The notes under the pieces are model-generated. The model had not been told where the DNA came from and did not search any database. It saw only the letters and a program-made list of their open reading frames with translations. A program made the position numbers and the translations under genes. A DNA stretch of 41,703 nucleotides. Origin: a virus. Each line of letters opens with the position of its first letter. Positions within the stretch are counted from its first letter, which is position 1. The stretch covers positions 1 to 41,703 of the IMG/VR virus record IMGVR_UViG_3300043353_000009; one strand, given 5' to 3'. This document shows positions 13,901 to 21,277 of the stretch, piece by piece.

Positions 13901-13995
13901 CCGACATTGATCTCATTGCCATCGTCGCCTCCGTCATCATGGTCGCCGGGGCGGTCCTGATCTACGCCGCGATATCTTCGTCGATGTCCCAATAA
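13897..13995 (+). CDS. Small membrane protein (32 aa)
   Basis: A 32-residue protein: MTDIDLIAIVASVIMVAGAV, more hydrophobic residues (LIYAAI) and a short SSSMSQ tail. ATG 13897 overlaps the previous stop by ATGA, supporting translation. One transmembrane helix with an acidic N-terminus, probably inserted in the inner membrane. Function unknown; membrane-toxin-like or signalling roles cannot be told apart from sequence. Confidence 0.62.
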   Translation: MTDIDLIAIVASVIMVAGAVLIYAAISSSMSQ

Positions 13996-14001
13996 ATATA
14001 G

Positions 14002-14031
14002 TTGACAGGGTTGTCTGGGTGGCAGTATGGT
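14002..14031 (+). promoter_or_regulatory. Second copy of the early-type promoter
   Basis: TTGACA (14002-14007), 18-bp spacer, TATGGT (14026-14031). The 15 bases GTTGACAGGGTTGTC (14001-14015) match those of the early promoter at 1657-1671, including the GACA-GGGT-TGTC dyad, which predicts shared control by the HTH protein. Confidence 0.65.
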
Positions 14032-14056
14032 AGAGCCTCAACTGACGGAGACGGAA

Positions 14057-14215
14057 ATGATCAAGCTGCTCAACGAGTACCGCGCCACCCCGACCCTGAA
14101 GAACGCCCGCAAGGTTGTTGCCTACGGCCGCAAACACCCCTTCGTGCTCTGCTTCATGAACGCCGCCGACATCTCGACGCTGGCCGACGCCGAAAACCAC
14201 TCAAAGGAGACCTGA
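14057..14215 (+). CDS. Small basic hypothetical protein
   Basis: A 52-residue helical, basic protein (MIKLLNEYRATPTLKNARKV and onward). The frame is open from an ATG at 14027, but that codon overlaps the promoter -10 at 14026-14031, whereas ATG 14057 has GGAG at 14047-14050 at good spacing, so I chose 14057. The next gene starts directly after its stop with AAGGAG inside this gene, so they form an operon. No family recognised. Confidence 0.68.
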   Translation: MIKLLNEYRATPTLKNARKVVAYGRKHPFVLCFMNAADISTLADAENHSKET

Positions 14216-14533
14216 ATGAAGATCTGGATAACGATCGCCCTCGTGGCGCTGGCGGCTCCTGCCCTCGCGCAGGAGCCGACGCAGGCCGAGAAGACCGCCG
14301 CCCTGAAGCGGGCCTATGAGCTGAATGGCAACTCTATGGTGGGCTGGGGCTCGATCGACCTCACCAGCGAGCCGGTAGTGATCCGCACCATTCCAATCGA
14401 CGGCGCGCCCAAGGTGACCCCGGCGGCGCCGCCGCCGGCCAAGGTCGCGGCGGTGGAGCCGGAGCGGCCGGACATCTGCCGCCGCCACGGCAAGCGCAAG
14501 GTGGTCAGAGGGCGCTCGTGGCGCTGCCGCTAG
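14216..14533 (+). CDS. Secreted small protein with cysteine-containing basic C-terminus
   Basis: A 105-residue protein with a clear Sec signal peptide (MKIWITIALVALAAPALA, cleavage before QEPT). A helical segment, a Pro/Ala-rich linker (VTPAAPPPAKVAA), and a basic tail with two cysteines (DICRRHGKRKVVRGRSWRCR) follow. Short periplasmic proteins with this C-terminal C-x-H-G-x-x-K...WRCR pattern are common in Rhizobiales genomes. Its 3' end overlaps the convergent holin-like gene by 29 bp. An envelope role at infection or lysis is possible; a host-derived accessory gene is likely. Confidence 0.8.
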   Translation: MKIWITIALVALAAPALAQEPTQAEKTAALKRAYELNGNSMVGWGSIDLTSEPVVIRTIPIDGAPKVTPAAPPPAKVAAVEPERPDICRRHGKRKVVRGRSWRCR

Positions 14534-14759
14534 CCGCGGCGACACTGCCCATTTTCACATTGCCCAGCCGGAGCCCGCCGCCCCCCACCACCATCTGGAC
14601 GAGGAACAGGAGGGCGACCAAGGCCACGATCACCCATACCAGCTGGAGAACCCTCGGCGGGATCGGCACCCCGATCACGCCGAGGACGTAGATCACGATG
14701 TAGATGACGATGGCGATGATGCAGAGGTAGATCAGAAAGGTGATCACAGAGGTCAGCAT
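14505..14759 (-). CDS. Membrane protein, holin candidate
   Basis: An 84-residue protein with two transmembrane helices (about 3-30 and 38-60), separated by a short GVPIPPRVLQ turn, and a glycine/serine tail. The layout resembles Thivi_2564-type small membrane proteins and class II holins. It is the last gene of the late operon, a common holin position. A holin would permeabilise the inner membrane to release a murein hydrolase. No separate endolysin gene is seen nearby, so the lysis role is tentative. Confidence 0.65.
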   Translation of the reverse strand: MLTSVITFLIYLCIIAIVIYIVIYVLGVIGVPIPPRVLQLVWVIVALVALLFLVQMVVGGGGLRLGNVKMGSVAAASGSATSAL

Positions 14760-14769
14760 GGCTGTCTCC

Positions 14770-15015
14770 CTACTTTTTCAATTCGCGGGTCATGATCTCA
14801 ACCACTCGATCGATACGCTGCTTGTTGGTCTCCGTCTCGCCCTCCAGAGCAGTCAACCGGTTTTCGATCCGCTCCAGATGCGGAGACCCGCGGGTCTCCA
14901 GTGTCGACAGCCGCGCCTCCATGTTGAGGATGTAGGCCCCGGCGATCAGCGCCTGCACGATCAGGGCGATTGCCAGCGCCTGATTTTGTTCAACCCAGTT
15001 CCTGATGCCAGCCAT
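14770..15015 (-). CDS. Membrane-anchored coiled-coil protein (possible spanin or lysis accessory)
   Basis: An 81-residue protein with one N-terminal transmembrane segment (ALAIALIVQALIAGAYIL, about 14-31) and a charged coiled coil to the end (SPHLERIENRLTALEGETET onward). This is the topology of i-spanins, which anchor in the inner membrane and span the periplasm as a coiled coil. No o-spanin lipobox partner is visible. It lies 2 bp after the glycine-rich gene and 10 bp before the holin candidate. Confidence 0.7.
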   Translation of the reverse strand: MAGIRNWVEQNQALAIALIVQALIAGAYILNMEARLSTLETRGSPHLERIENRLTALEGETETNKQRIDRVVEIMTRELKK

Positions 15016-15017
15016 GG

Positions 15018-15836
15018 CTACACATCAAACGTGAAGGTGTAGGTGCCCACGCTCGGGAAGGTGTGTATCCACGTCGTTCCGCTGTTGGAGACGCTGCCGC
15101 CGGTCGCGCGCTGCCGGGTGGCGGTGTACCAGATGAACGTCAGGCCGCCCGCCCCGTTGCCTCCGGGCTGACCACCCCCGCCGCCGCCGCCGCCACCGCC
15201 CTGCGTCGCTCCGGCGGCTCCGGGGCCGCCAAAGCCACCGTTACCGCCAGACCCGCTGCCACCACTGCCGTTGAAGGAGAAGTTAATGAGGCCGCCGGCA
15301 CCGCCGCCGCCGCCGTAGGTGCCGCCATTGATGGCCGCCACGCCCGCGCCGCCGTTGCCTGAATTGCCGACGTCGCCCTGACCCGGCCCACCGCAACCGC
15401 CACCGCCACCGGCGAACCCCCCGGCGCTGCCGCCGCCATTGTAGCCCTGCCCGCCGGTGCCGCTGCCGCCCGCATACGCGGTACCCGGTGTGCCAGCACC
15501 GCCGCCGCACCCGCCATTGCCGGGGGCGGAGAACGTGCTGCCGCCGCCACCGCCGCCGACAACGCCGACGACGCTGTAGATGTACGAATTGCCTCCGTTG
15601 CCGCCAGTTCCGGCGCCGCCGCTCCCGGTGCCGCCCCCGCCACCGCCGCCGTTCTCGACGGTGTAGGACTGCGAGTTGGCGGTCACGGAGCCCTGTGCAA
15701 AACCGCCGCCACCGCCGCCGCCACCGACGGCGCCGCCGCCACCGCCGCCGCCCGCGTAGATCTGGTAACTGAACGTCACCGGGCGCGGGTCAATACCAGC
15801 CACCATCAGCATCGCTGCGAAAGATCCGCCGGCCAT
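15018..15836 (-). CDS. Glycine-rich adhesin-like protein
   Basis: A 272-residue protein. Residues about 28-240 are dominated by repeated GGGGG runs alternating with short Asn, Ser, Ala and Thr segments, and the end is VGTYTFTFDV. This resembles glycine-rich phage tail adhesins such as T-even gp38, in which poly-glycine II helices build a receptor-binding tip. It starts 2 bp after the tail-fibre gene, so it may cap the fibre and set host range. Variation in the Gly-rich loops could change receptor choice. Low-complexity DNA makes the exact length sensitive to assembly error. Confidence 0.82.
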   Translation of the reverse strand: MAGGSFAAMLMVAGIDPRPVTFSYQIYAGGGGGGGAVGGGGGGGGFAQGSVTANSQSYTVENGGGGGGGTGSGGAGTGGNGGNSYIYSVVGVVGGGGGGSTFSAPGNGGCGGGAGTPGTAYAGGSGTGGQGYNGGGSAGGFAGGGGGCGGPGQGDVGNSGNGGAGVAAINGGTYGGGGGAGGLINFSFNGSGGSGSGGNGGFGGPGAAGATQGGGGGGGGGGQPGGNGAGGLTFIWYTATRQRATGGSVSNSGTTWIHTFPSVGTYTFTFDV

Positions 15837-15837
15837 G

Positions 15838-17250
15838 TCAGGTTAGTCCGCTGCCTGAGATAACCCAGTGCCCGCCGGCAATCTTCAACGCTGTAGCAAC
15901 GCCGCGGTCCGCGATGGTCCTATTGCCTGTCGTAGCCCCGGTCGGCGCCCGCCAGAACATCGTCTCGCTGTTGTTGATCGCGAAGGAGCCACCGTTGGCG
16001 TAGAACGTGATGCATGTGCCGACCGCGTGCGCCGCCCCGTTGATTGTCGTGCCCCCGCCGTCGAGGATGATGCACATCTGGTTCTGGGCGACATTGGTGG
16101 TGCCGGGGTTACCCGATGGCGGGATGCCGGCGTAGATCGCGCCGTCCTTGGTGGATAATATCCGGTGCTTTACGCCAGTCCCGAAGGACCAGCCGCCCAT
16201 GTAGAGATCAGCCCCGATGAACCCGAGGTTGCCAGCGAACGAACCGGCGTTGTGCATGGTGATCATGGCCTGACCCGTGGACTGGATCATGAATGGCCCG
16301 CCGCTGGCACCGTCGATGGCTCCTCCGGTTTGATAAAAGATATCCGTTCCGTTCGTGGTAAGGTTGTTCGTCGTTATGGAATTGCCGGAAATGCTGCCGG
16401 TGCCGGTGATGGTGCCTGTGACAGTGAGTGTGCCGGAGACGGTCTCGTTGCCGGCGACGGACTGGTTTCCGGTGTTGGTTATGCCGCCAGTGGAGATGGT
16501 GGGGGCGACTACACCGCCGCCGCCGAAGTTAAAATTGGTGCCGTCGTAATTCAGGTATTTGCTGGACAGGTTTCCAAACTGGATGGTAGCGCCTGCGCCA
16601 CCGCCGCCGACGATCGCGTTGCCACCGACAACTAGCGTACTGCCGATAGCCGCGGCACCGCCAACGCCGATGGCGCCACCAACATTCAATGCGCCGCTGA
16701 TACCGGCGCCGCCGGTGACGACCAGCGCGCCCGTCGTCGGCGTTGTCGATGGCGTGGCGTTGGTGATGGTGACGGGGCCGGTGATCGGCGTGCCGCCCGC
16801 GGCCGGGATCATGCCGTCATTGACGACCCACGCCTGCCACGTCCCGGCGACCTTCTGGCGAACGTATTTCTTGCCAAGCGTGATGGCGTCGATGTACTCG
16901 CGCGCCTCCAGCGTGACGTTGTTGTTGTCGACGTTGATGTGGCAGATGCCGGAAAACTTGTAGGTCGAATTGGGCGCGCTGGTGGCGCCGACCGCCGAGT
17001 AGAACGACCCCGGCACGATCGGGTCGGCGTCGTAGTTGGTGACGACCTGCACCGAGATCTCGCCGCCGAGGGCTATCATCGCGTCGCGGGCGTTGGTCTC
17101 GCCGGTGCCACCGGCGATGATCGGCCGCGGGTAGTTCAGGTCGGCCGCGACGTCGTTGGTGAAGTGGTTGTAGACAGCACTCTCGATCGTGGTGCTTGGA
17201 GCCACGTTCGGCTCCGGCTGCGAGTAAACTTGTGAACCATCGCGCGGCAT
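15838..17250 (-). CDS. Tail fibre protein
   Basis: A 470-residue protein. The N-terminus (MPRDGSQVYSQPEPNVAPST) resembles virion-attachment ends of phage tail fibres, and ADLNYPRPIIAGGTGE precedes a small domain (about 75-150) that looks like a receptor-binding or oligomerisation unit. From about 155 to 310 there are repeats of V-x-G-x-x-(A/T)-(I/V)-(G/S)-G that predict a triple beta-helix. The C-terminal domain is rich in Gly, Thr and Asn. The start codon overlaps the upstream stop (TAATG). It probably forms the trimeric fibre, with the Gly-rich protein as a distal partner. Confidence 0.82.
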   Translation of the reverse strand: MPRDGSQVYSQPEPNVAPSTTIESAVYNHFTNDVAADLNYPRPIIAGGTGETNARDAMIALGGEISVQVVTNYDADPIVPGSFYSAVGATSAPNSTYKFSGICHINVDNNNVTLEAREYIDAITLGKKYVRQKVAGTWQAWVVNDGMIPAAGGTPITGPVTITNATPSTTPTTGALVVTGGAGISGALNVGGAIGVGGAAAIGSTLVVGGNAIVGGGGAGATIQFGNLSSKYLNYDGTNFNFGGGGVVAPTISTGGITNTGNQSVAGNETVSGTLTVTGTITGTGSISGNSITTNNLTTNGTDIFYQTGGAIDGASGGPFMIQSTGQAMITMHNAGSFAGNLGFIGADLYMGGWSFGTGVKHRILSTKDGAIYAGIPPSGNPGTTNVAQNQMCIILDGGGTTINGAAHAVGTCITFYANGGSFAINNSETMFWRAPTGATTGNRTIADRGVATALKIAGGHWVISGSGLT

Positions 17251-19076
17251 TACTGCTTCTCCTTGTCGTCGCGCTCGCCGGTTAGAGACAGTAGCGAGCG
17301 AGCAATGGCGTCACGAATGCTGCCCTCGTTGCCGGTCATCAACACGTTCCTCGCGCCGCGCGAGATCGGCCCCGGCAGGCCCGGCCCGATCTCGGTCGGG
17401 GCCACTGCCAGCCGGGCCTGATACTCCGGCGACCGCTGCCGCAGCACCGAGGCAAAAGCCTGTGTATCCGCCAGCGCCTTCCTGTTGGCGTAGGTGCGGA
17501 TGCCGCGCCCGGTCAGGCCCAGTGCGAGGCCGCCGGCGGCACCCATCCACGGGTCTCCGCCGTAGTAGTAGGACGCCAGCGCGCCGCCTCCGGCGCCGCC
17601 GCCGCCCATCGCCGCCATGCGGCCGAGGCCACCGCCGCCGCCCAGCATGTTGCCGAGCTCGCGGAGCTGGTTGGCCTTGGCAGTGCCGGCGATCAGGCGA
17701 TCGGCCCCGGCCTCCTCGGCGGCGTTAAATCCGCCGAAGGCGTCCTTGGCTTTGGCCTGACGGAGATTTTGTCGGATGATATTTTCAAAGTTGAGGCCGG
17801 AATGCTGGCCGGCGGCCTGCTCGAGGGACTTGTCGACGGCCTCGGTGACGGCTTGGCTGCGGTAGCCGGCGGCAAAATTTCCCCGGCCCCGCTGGTTGAG
17901 CATGGCGGCCGTCGCCGCATCACGCGGGTTAACGCCGCTTGCAAGCATCGCAGGATCCGGCCGAGTGGCGATACGGTCGATGAGTTTGGAAGCGATGGCC
18001 CCCGCGCGCTCGTCCGTTGGTGTTCCGCGAGCGCCCTCGTCGTAAATCTCTCGCCGCAGGCTGGCGATGTCGCGGGGGGTGGCGACGGCCTGCCACTGGT
18101 TGGGAGCGCCGCCGGGGCCGGCGGCGACCTGATTGGGCGGGTTGGGATTGAGGGCGCGGGCGCGAGCGACGTCGGCGGCGGCTTCCTCTGCGCGGTCGCG
18201 AAGGGCCGCAACGGTAAACGGGGTGTCTCTGCCATATTTCCCTCTGGTGGCGTTTCCGACGTCGGCCAGCCGCTGCCCGACCTGCTCGAGATCGAACGAC
18301 ACCGGGAGCCTATCACGCGCCTTGTAGTCGCGCGCGCCGAGCCTGTTCAGTTCGGCCTCGGTCGGCACCGCCGCCGTCGAGCGCCGGGCGACGTTGGCGA
18401 AGGCGCCGAAGGGTGCGCCCAGCGCCGCGGCTGCCGCGCCCCCGGTCAGGGCGTCGTGCGGGGTATCCTCGACCGTGCGCGCGGACCCGGCGCCCTGCAC
18501 GGCGCCCAGCGTGCCCGCCTCGGCGCCGTAGCCGGCCATGCGGGCGATCGCGGGCAACACGCCGGTGCCGCCGCCGCCGAGTGCCGCCGCGGCCTGCCGG
18601 CCGAAGATGTTTCCGGGAAGGGTCGCCAGACCGCCGACGACGTTCAGGGCGTCGCCGGTGTAGCCGGTGTTTTCGCGCGCGGCATCGCTCGACAGCCGCT
18701 CGCGCGCCCGGCCGTATTTGTAGCCCTCGCGCGGGTCGATCGTGCCGTGCTTGATCATCTCCAGCGGCGTTGTCGCGCCGGCCATGATCTCGTCGCCCCA
18801 TCCCAGCAGCGGCCCTGACGCCAGCCGGCTGGTGTAGCCCTCCGGCAGCGGCACGCCGGCCTTCAGCAGCCGGTCGCGCTCGGCGATCGCTGCCTGCTCG
18901 TACTTATCCGGCGGTGTCGGTGCCCCCGGCGCAATCAGCCCCGACAGGCCCGCCAGCGGCGGCGCGCCGCGCTCGAATAAGGCAGCCGACGGCGACGGCT
19001 CCTCGTCATACTTGATGACGGGCGCTGCCGGTGCGGTAGGCGTAGCCGGCTGTTCGTCGTCGTAGACAATACCCAT
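17250..19076 (-). CDS. Large virion protein, probable ejection protein
   Basis: A 608-residue protein rich in Ala, Gly and Pro. Its N-terminal 60 residues are disordered and proline-rich. Residues about 100-250 have Gly/Ala-rich helical stretches (AALGGGGTGVLPAIARMAGY and neighbours), the middle is charged and helical, and the region near 480-530 is again Gly/Ala hydrophobic (GGGGGLGRMAAMGGGGAGGG). Such amphipathic or membrane-seeking segments with a position after the lytic-transglycosylase protein fit podovirus internal proteins that leave the head and form a channel across the envelope. I do not recognise a named family. ATG 19076 overlaps the previous stop by one base. Confidence 0.78.
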   Translation of the reverse strand: MGIVYDDEQPATPTAPAAPVIKYDEEPSPSAALFERGAPPLAGLSGLIAPGAPTPPDKYEQAAIAERDRLLKAGVPLPEGYTSRLASGPLLGWGDEIMAGATTPLEMIKHGTIDPREGYKYGRARERLSSDAARENTGYTGDALNVVGGLATLPGNIFGRQAAAALGGGGTGVLPAIARMAGYGAEAGTLGAVQGAGSARTVEDTPHDALTGGAAAAALGAPFGAFANVARRSTAAVPTEAELNRLGARDYKARDRLPVSFDLEQVGQRLADVGNATRGKYGRDTPFTVAALRDRAEEAAADVARARALNPNPPNQVAAGPGGAPNQWQAVATPRDIASLRREIYDEGARGTPTDERAGAIASKLIDRIATRPDPAMLASGVNPRDAATAAMLNQRGRGNFAAGYRSQAVTEAVDKSLEQAAGQHSGLNFENIIRQNLRQAKAKDAFGGFNAAEEAGADRLIAGTAKANQLRELGNMLGGGGGLGRMAAMGGGGAGGGALASYYYGGDPWMGAAGGLALGLTGRGIRTYANRKALADTQAFASVLRQRSPEYQARLAVAPTEIGPGLPGPISRGARNVLMTGNEGSIRDAIARSLLSLTGERDDKEKQ

Positions 19077-21277
19077 CACTGCACCGTGGCATTTCTGCCG
19101 TTGACGCGGATTTTAGTGCCGGGCTTCAGCCCCGCAGCCGCCACCTCGGCCTCGCTCCTGAACTCGCGCGGCGCCTCGGCCTGCGTCGGCATGTCGACAC
19201 CGTAGACCGCCTTGGCCTTGGGGTCGTCACCAAACATGGCGCCGGTCAGCGTCTGGTGGTCCTTGATCACCTCGCGCGACCGCTTGTCGATGATCTCCAT
19301 CAGCCGCGGGATCGTCTTGGCGTCGAGCGTGATGTTGCCGGCCGCGGCCTGCTTGGCGAACGCCAGCTCGCCCTCGGAGAGCTGCGACGTGCCCGACGTC
19401 TGGTGCAGGATCGCCGCCACGACGGGCTGCATCGCGCTCTTGAACGTCTCGGTGTTGGCGATCAGGTTGCCCTTGTCGGTCAGGTTCAGGGCCGTGAACA
19501 GCTTCGCGACGTTCAGCTTCTGGTCGGCGCCGTAGCCGGTGATGGCCCCCTCCTTGAAAGCCTTCATCGCCGCCGCCGACGCCACGAGGGCGTCCTGTCC
19601 AGACTTGGCGATCTTGTGGCTCTCGTTGACCTTCTTGAACACTTCCTCCGGCGGCAGGTTGGCGAACTGGGCGCGCAGCCTGTTCTCGTCGCGGGCCTTG
19701 GTGACGGCCTCAGTTTCCTTGGCGACCTCAACCACGCGACCGGCCGCGGTAGCCTTCTGGTCTTCCATCTGCTTGATGGCCTCGTGGCGCTGGGTCACCT
19801 TGTCCTTGTAGATCGCCTGCTCCTGCGCCAGCTTGGCCTGCTCGTTGGCGAGGGTGGGCGCCAGCGCCTCCTTGACGCTGTCCCGCTGCGACGCCGGCGT
19901 GCTGTCGATCTTCTGCTGAATGCGCTGCATCAGCGGCGTCATGGTCGGCGGCGGCACCGGCTCCGGCGGGATGTCGCGGACGTAGCCGGGCGGCGGCGTA
20001 GCCTGCGGTGCCGATGTAATCGGCTGCTGGGGCGGGGCGGCCGTGATCGGCTGCTGCGGCGGCGGCGGGGCCGCGGTGGGCGGCGCAGGCGGCGTGGGGC
20101 CGTTAAAGGCGAGGCGCTGGTCAGGGCCGCCCTGCTGCTGGCCGGCCACCAGTTGCTGCGTGATGGCGTTGCGCTGGGTGCCCGTGGCCTGATCGGGCAT
20201 GCCGTAGTAGCTCTTGATCTTGGCGACGGCCTGATCAGGCGACGCGCCCGGCGGGATGTTGTTAACCGCCAGATTGCCGGCGGGGGCATTGCCGGTGCCG
20301 GCGATCATGCGCGAGCCAGTGACGCCGCCCTGCTGGTGCAGCACGGCCATCTCGGCCGGCGAGGGCGGCCGGCCGTTGATTTTCTGGAACGCCGCCGCGT
20401 TGTCGTTGGTGAGCCGGTCGGCGGCCTGCACCGAGGCATCCAGATCCCGGCGTTGGTCGCCTTGGGGGCCGAGCAGTCCATACTGCCGGCCGGTGCCGCG
20501 GGTGAACTGGAACGGTCCATCAGCGCCGGTGGGCGATACGTCTGCGGGGCCTCTCGGCGCCTCGCCGCCGACCAGCGAGCCCAGATAGGCCTGCCGATCG
20601 GGGTCGGCGACGTTCCGGGTAATGGCGTCCTGAATGTAGCCCGGCGTCGGCCGCTTGAAGCCCGCCTGCGCGTCGATCATGTTGTAGCCGCCATCCGCGG
20701 GTGACGCGCCGGGCGGGATCTGCTGGTCGGGCGGCGGCACCCGCTGGTTCGTCATCTGCCGCGGGTCGAGCATGCCAGCGATCTGGTCGCGCGACGACGT
20801 CAGGCCGGGCGCGCCCTGCATCCGCTGCGGCGAGAACATCGTCGACGGCGGCTGCTGGCCGGCTGGCGTGTTCGTCATGTCGGGCGGCGGCGCCAGCGCG
20901 CCGGGCGGGGGCGGGGGCAATGCCGCCGGCGGCTGTATCGGCGCCGCGCGGTTGATGGCCGCCGGGCCGGGCTCGTTCTCGACGCTGTCGGGCGGCGCGT
21001 AGCCTGTCGGTGCCGCCGGGGGCGCGCCAGTCACGTCGGAACGCGCGGCAGCACCAGCAGCCTCCGCTGCGGCTGCCTCGCGCTCAATGGCGCGCGTCGC
21101 CCACGCGTCGCCGAGGCTGTCGCCGATCGAGGCCAGTCCCTCCCCGAGGGTTTTCGGGTAGGCCTGCTTCTTCATCAGCAGCGCCAGCGCAACGCGCTGC
21201 CGCAGCGACTGCGGCACCTGAGAGCGGTCAGTCCCCGCCACGATGCCAGACATGAAGTTTCCAAACGGATCTGCCAT
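19076..21277 (-). CDS. Internal virion protein with lytic transglycosylase-like domain
   Basis: A 733-residue protein, ATG 21277 (TGATG with the upstream stop; a GTG one codon earlier is possible). It is proline-rich between about 85 and 215. A segment at about 225-330 has SLVGGEAP (E near 239), PTGADGPFQFTRGTGRQYGL and AVLHQQGG, the pattern of SLT-type murein transglycosylases (catalytic Glu, then G-A-x-G-x-FQF). A second Pro/Gln-rich linker follows, then a helical C-terminal half of about 330 residues. Fits an ejection protein that cuts peptidoglycan during DNA entry. With no separate endolysin visible, it could also contribute to lysis. Confidence 0.82.
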   Translation of the reverse strand: MADPFGNFMSGIVAGTDRSQVPQSLRQRVALALLMKKQAYPKTLGEGLASIGDSLGDAWATRAIEREAAAAEAAGAAARSDVTGAPPAAPTGYAPPDSVENEPGPAAINRAAPIQPPAALPPPPPGALAPPPDMTNTPAGQQPPSTMFSPQRMQGAPGLTSSRDQIAGMLDPRQMTNQRVPPPDQQIPPGASPADGGYNMIDAQAGFKRPTPGYIQDAITRNVADPDRQAYLGSLVGGEAPRGPADVSPTGADGPFQFTRGTGRQYGLLGPQGDQRRDLDASVQAADRLTNDNAAAFQKINGRPPSPAEMAVLHQQGGVTGSRMIAGTGNAPAGNLAVNNIPPGASPDQAVAKIKSYYGMPDQATGTQRNAITQQLVAGQQQGGPDQRLAFNGPTPPAPPTAAPPPPQQPITAAPPQQPITSAPQATPPPGYVRDIPPEPVPPPTMTPLMQRIQQKIDSTPASQRDSVKEALAPTLANEQAKLAQEQAIYKDKVTQRHEAIKQMEDQKATAAGRVVEVAKETEAVTKARDENRLRAQFANLPPEEVFKKVNESHKIAKSGQDALVASAAAMKAFKEGAITGYGADQKLNVAKLFTALNLTDKGNLIANTETFKSAMQPVVAAILHQTSGTSQLSEGELAFAKQAAAGNITLDAKTIPRLMEIIDKRSREVIKDHQTLTGAMFGDDPKAKAVYGVDMPTQAEAPREFRSEAEVAAAGLKPGTKIRVNGRNATVQ

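Noticed and set aside
14027-14215. 62-codon form of the small gene from ATG 14027
   Set aside because: That ATG overlaps the -10 box at 14026-14031; ATG 14057 has a Shine-Dalgarno.
15140-15643. Ala-rich 167-codon frame on the minus strand
   Set aside because: It is an alternate frame of the glycine-rich adhesin gene; GGC/GCC repeats keep several frames open.
19256-20704. 482-codon plus-strand frame
   Set aside because: Antisense to the transglycosylase-like virion protein; low-complexity Arg/Leu/Gly sequence with no domain.
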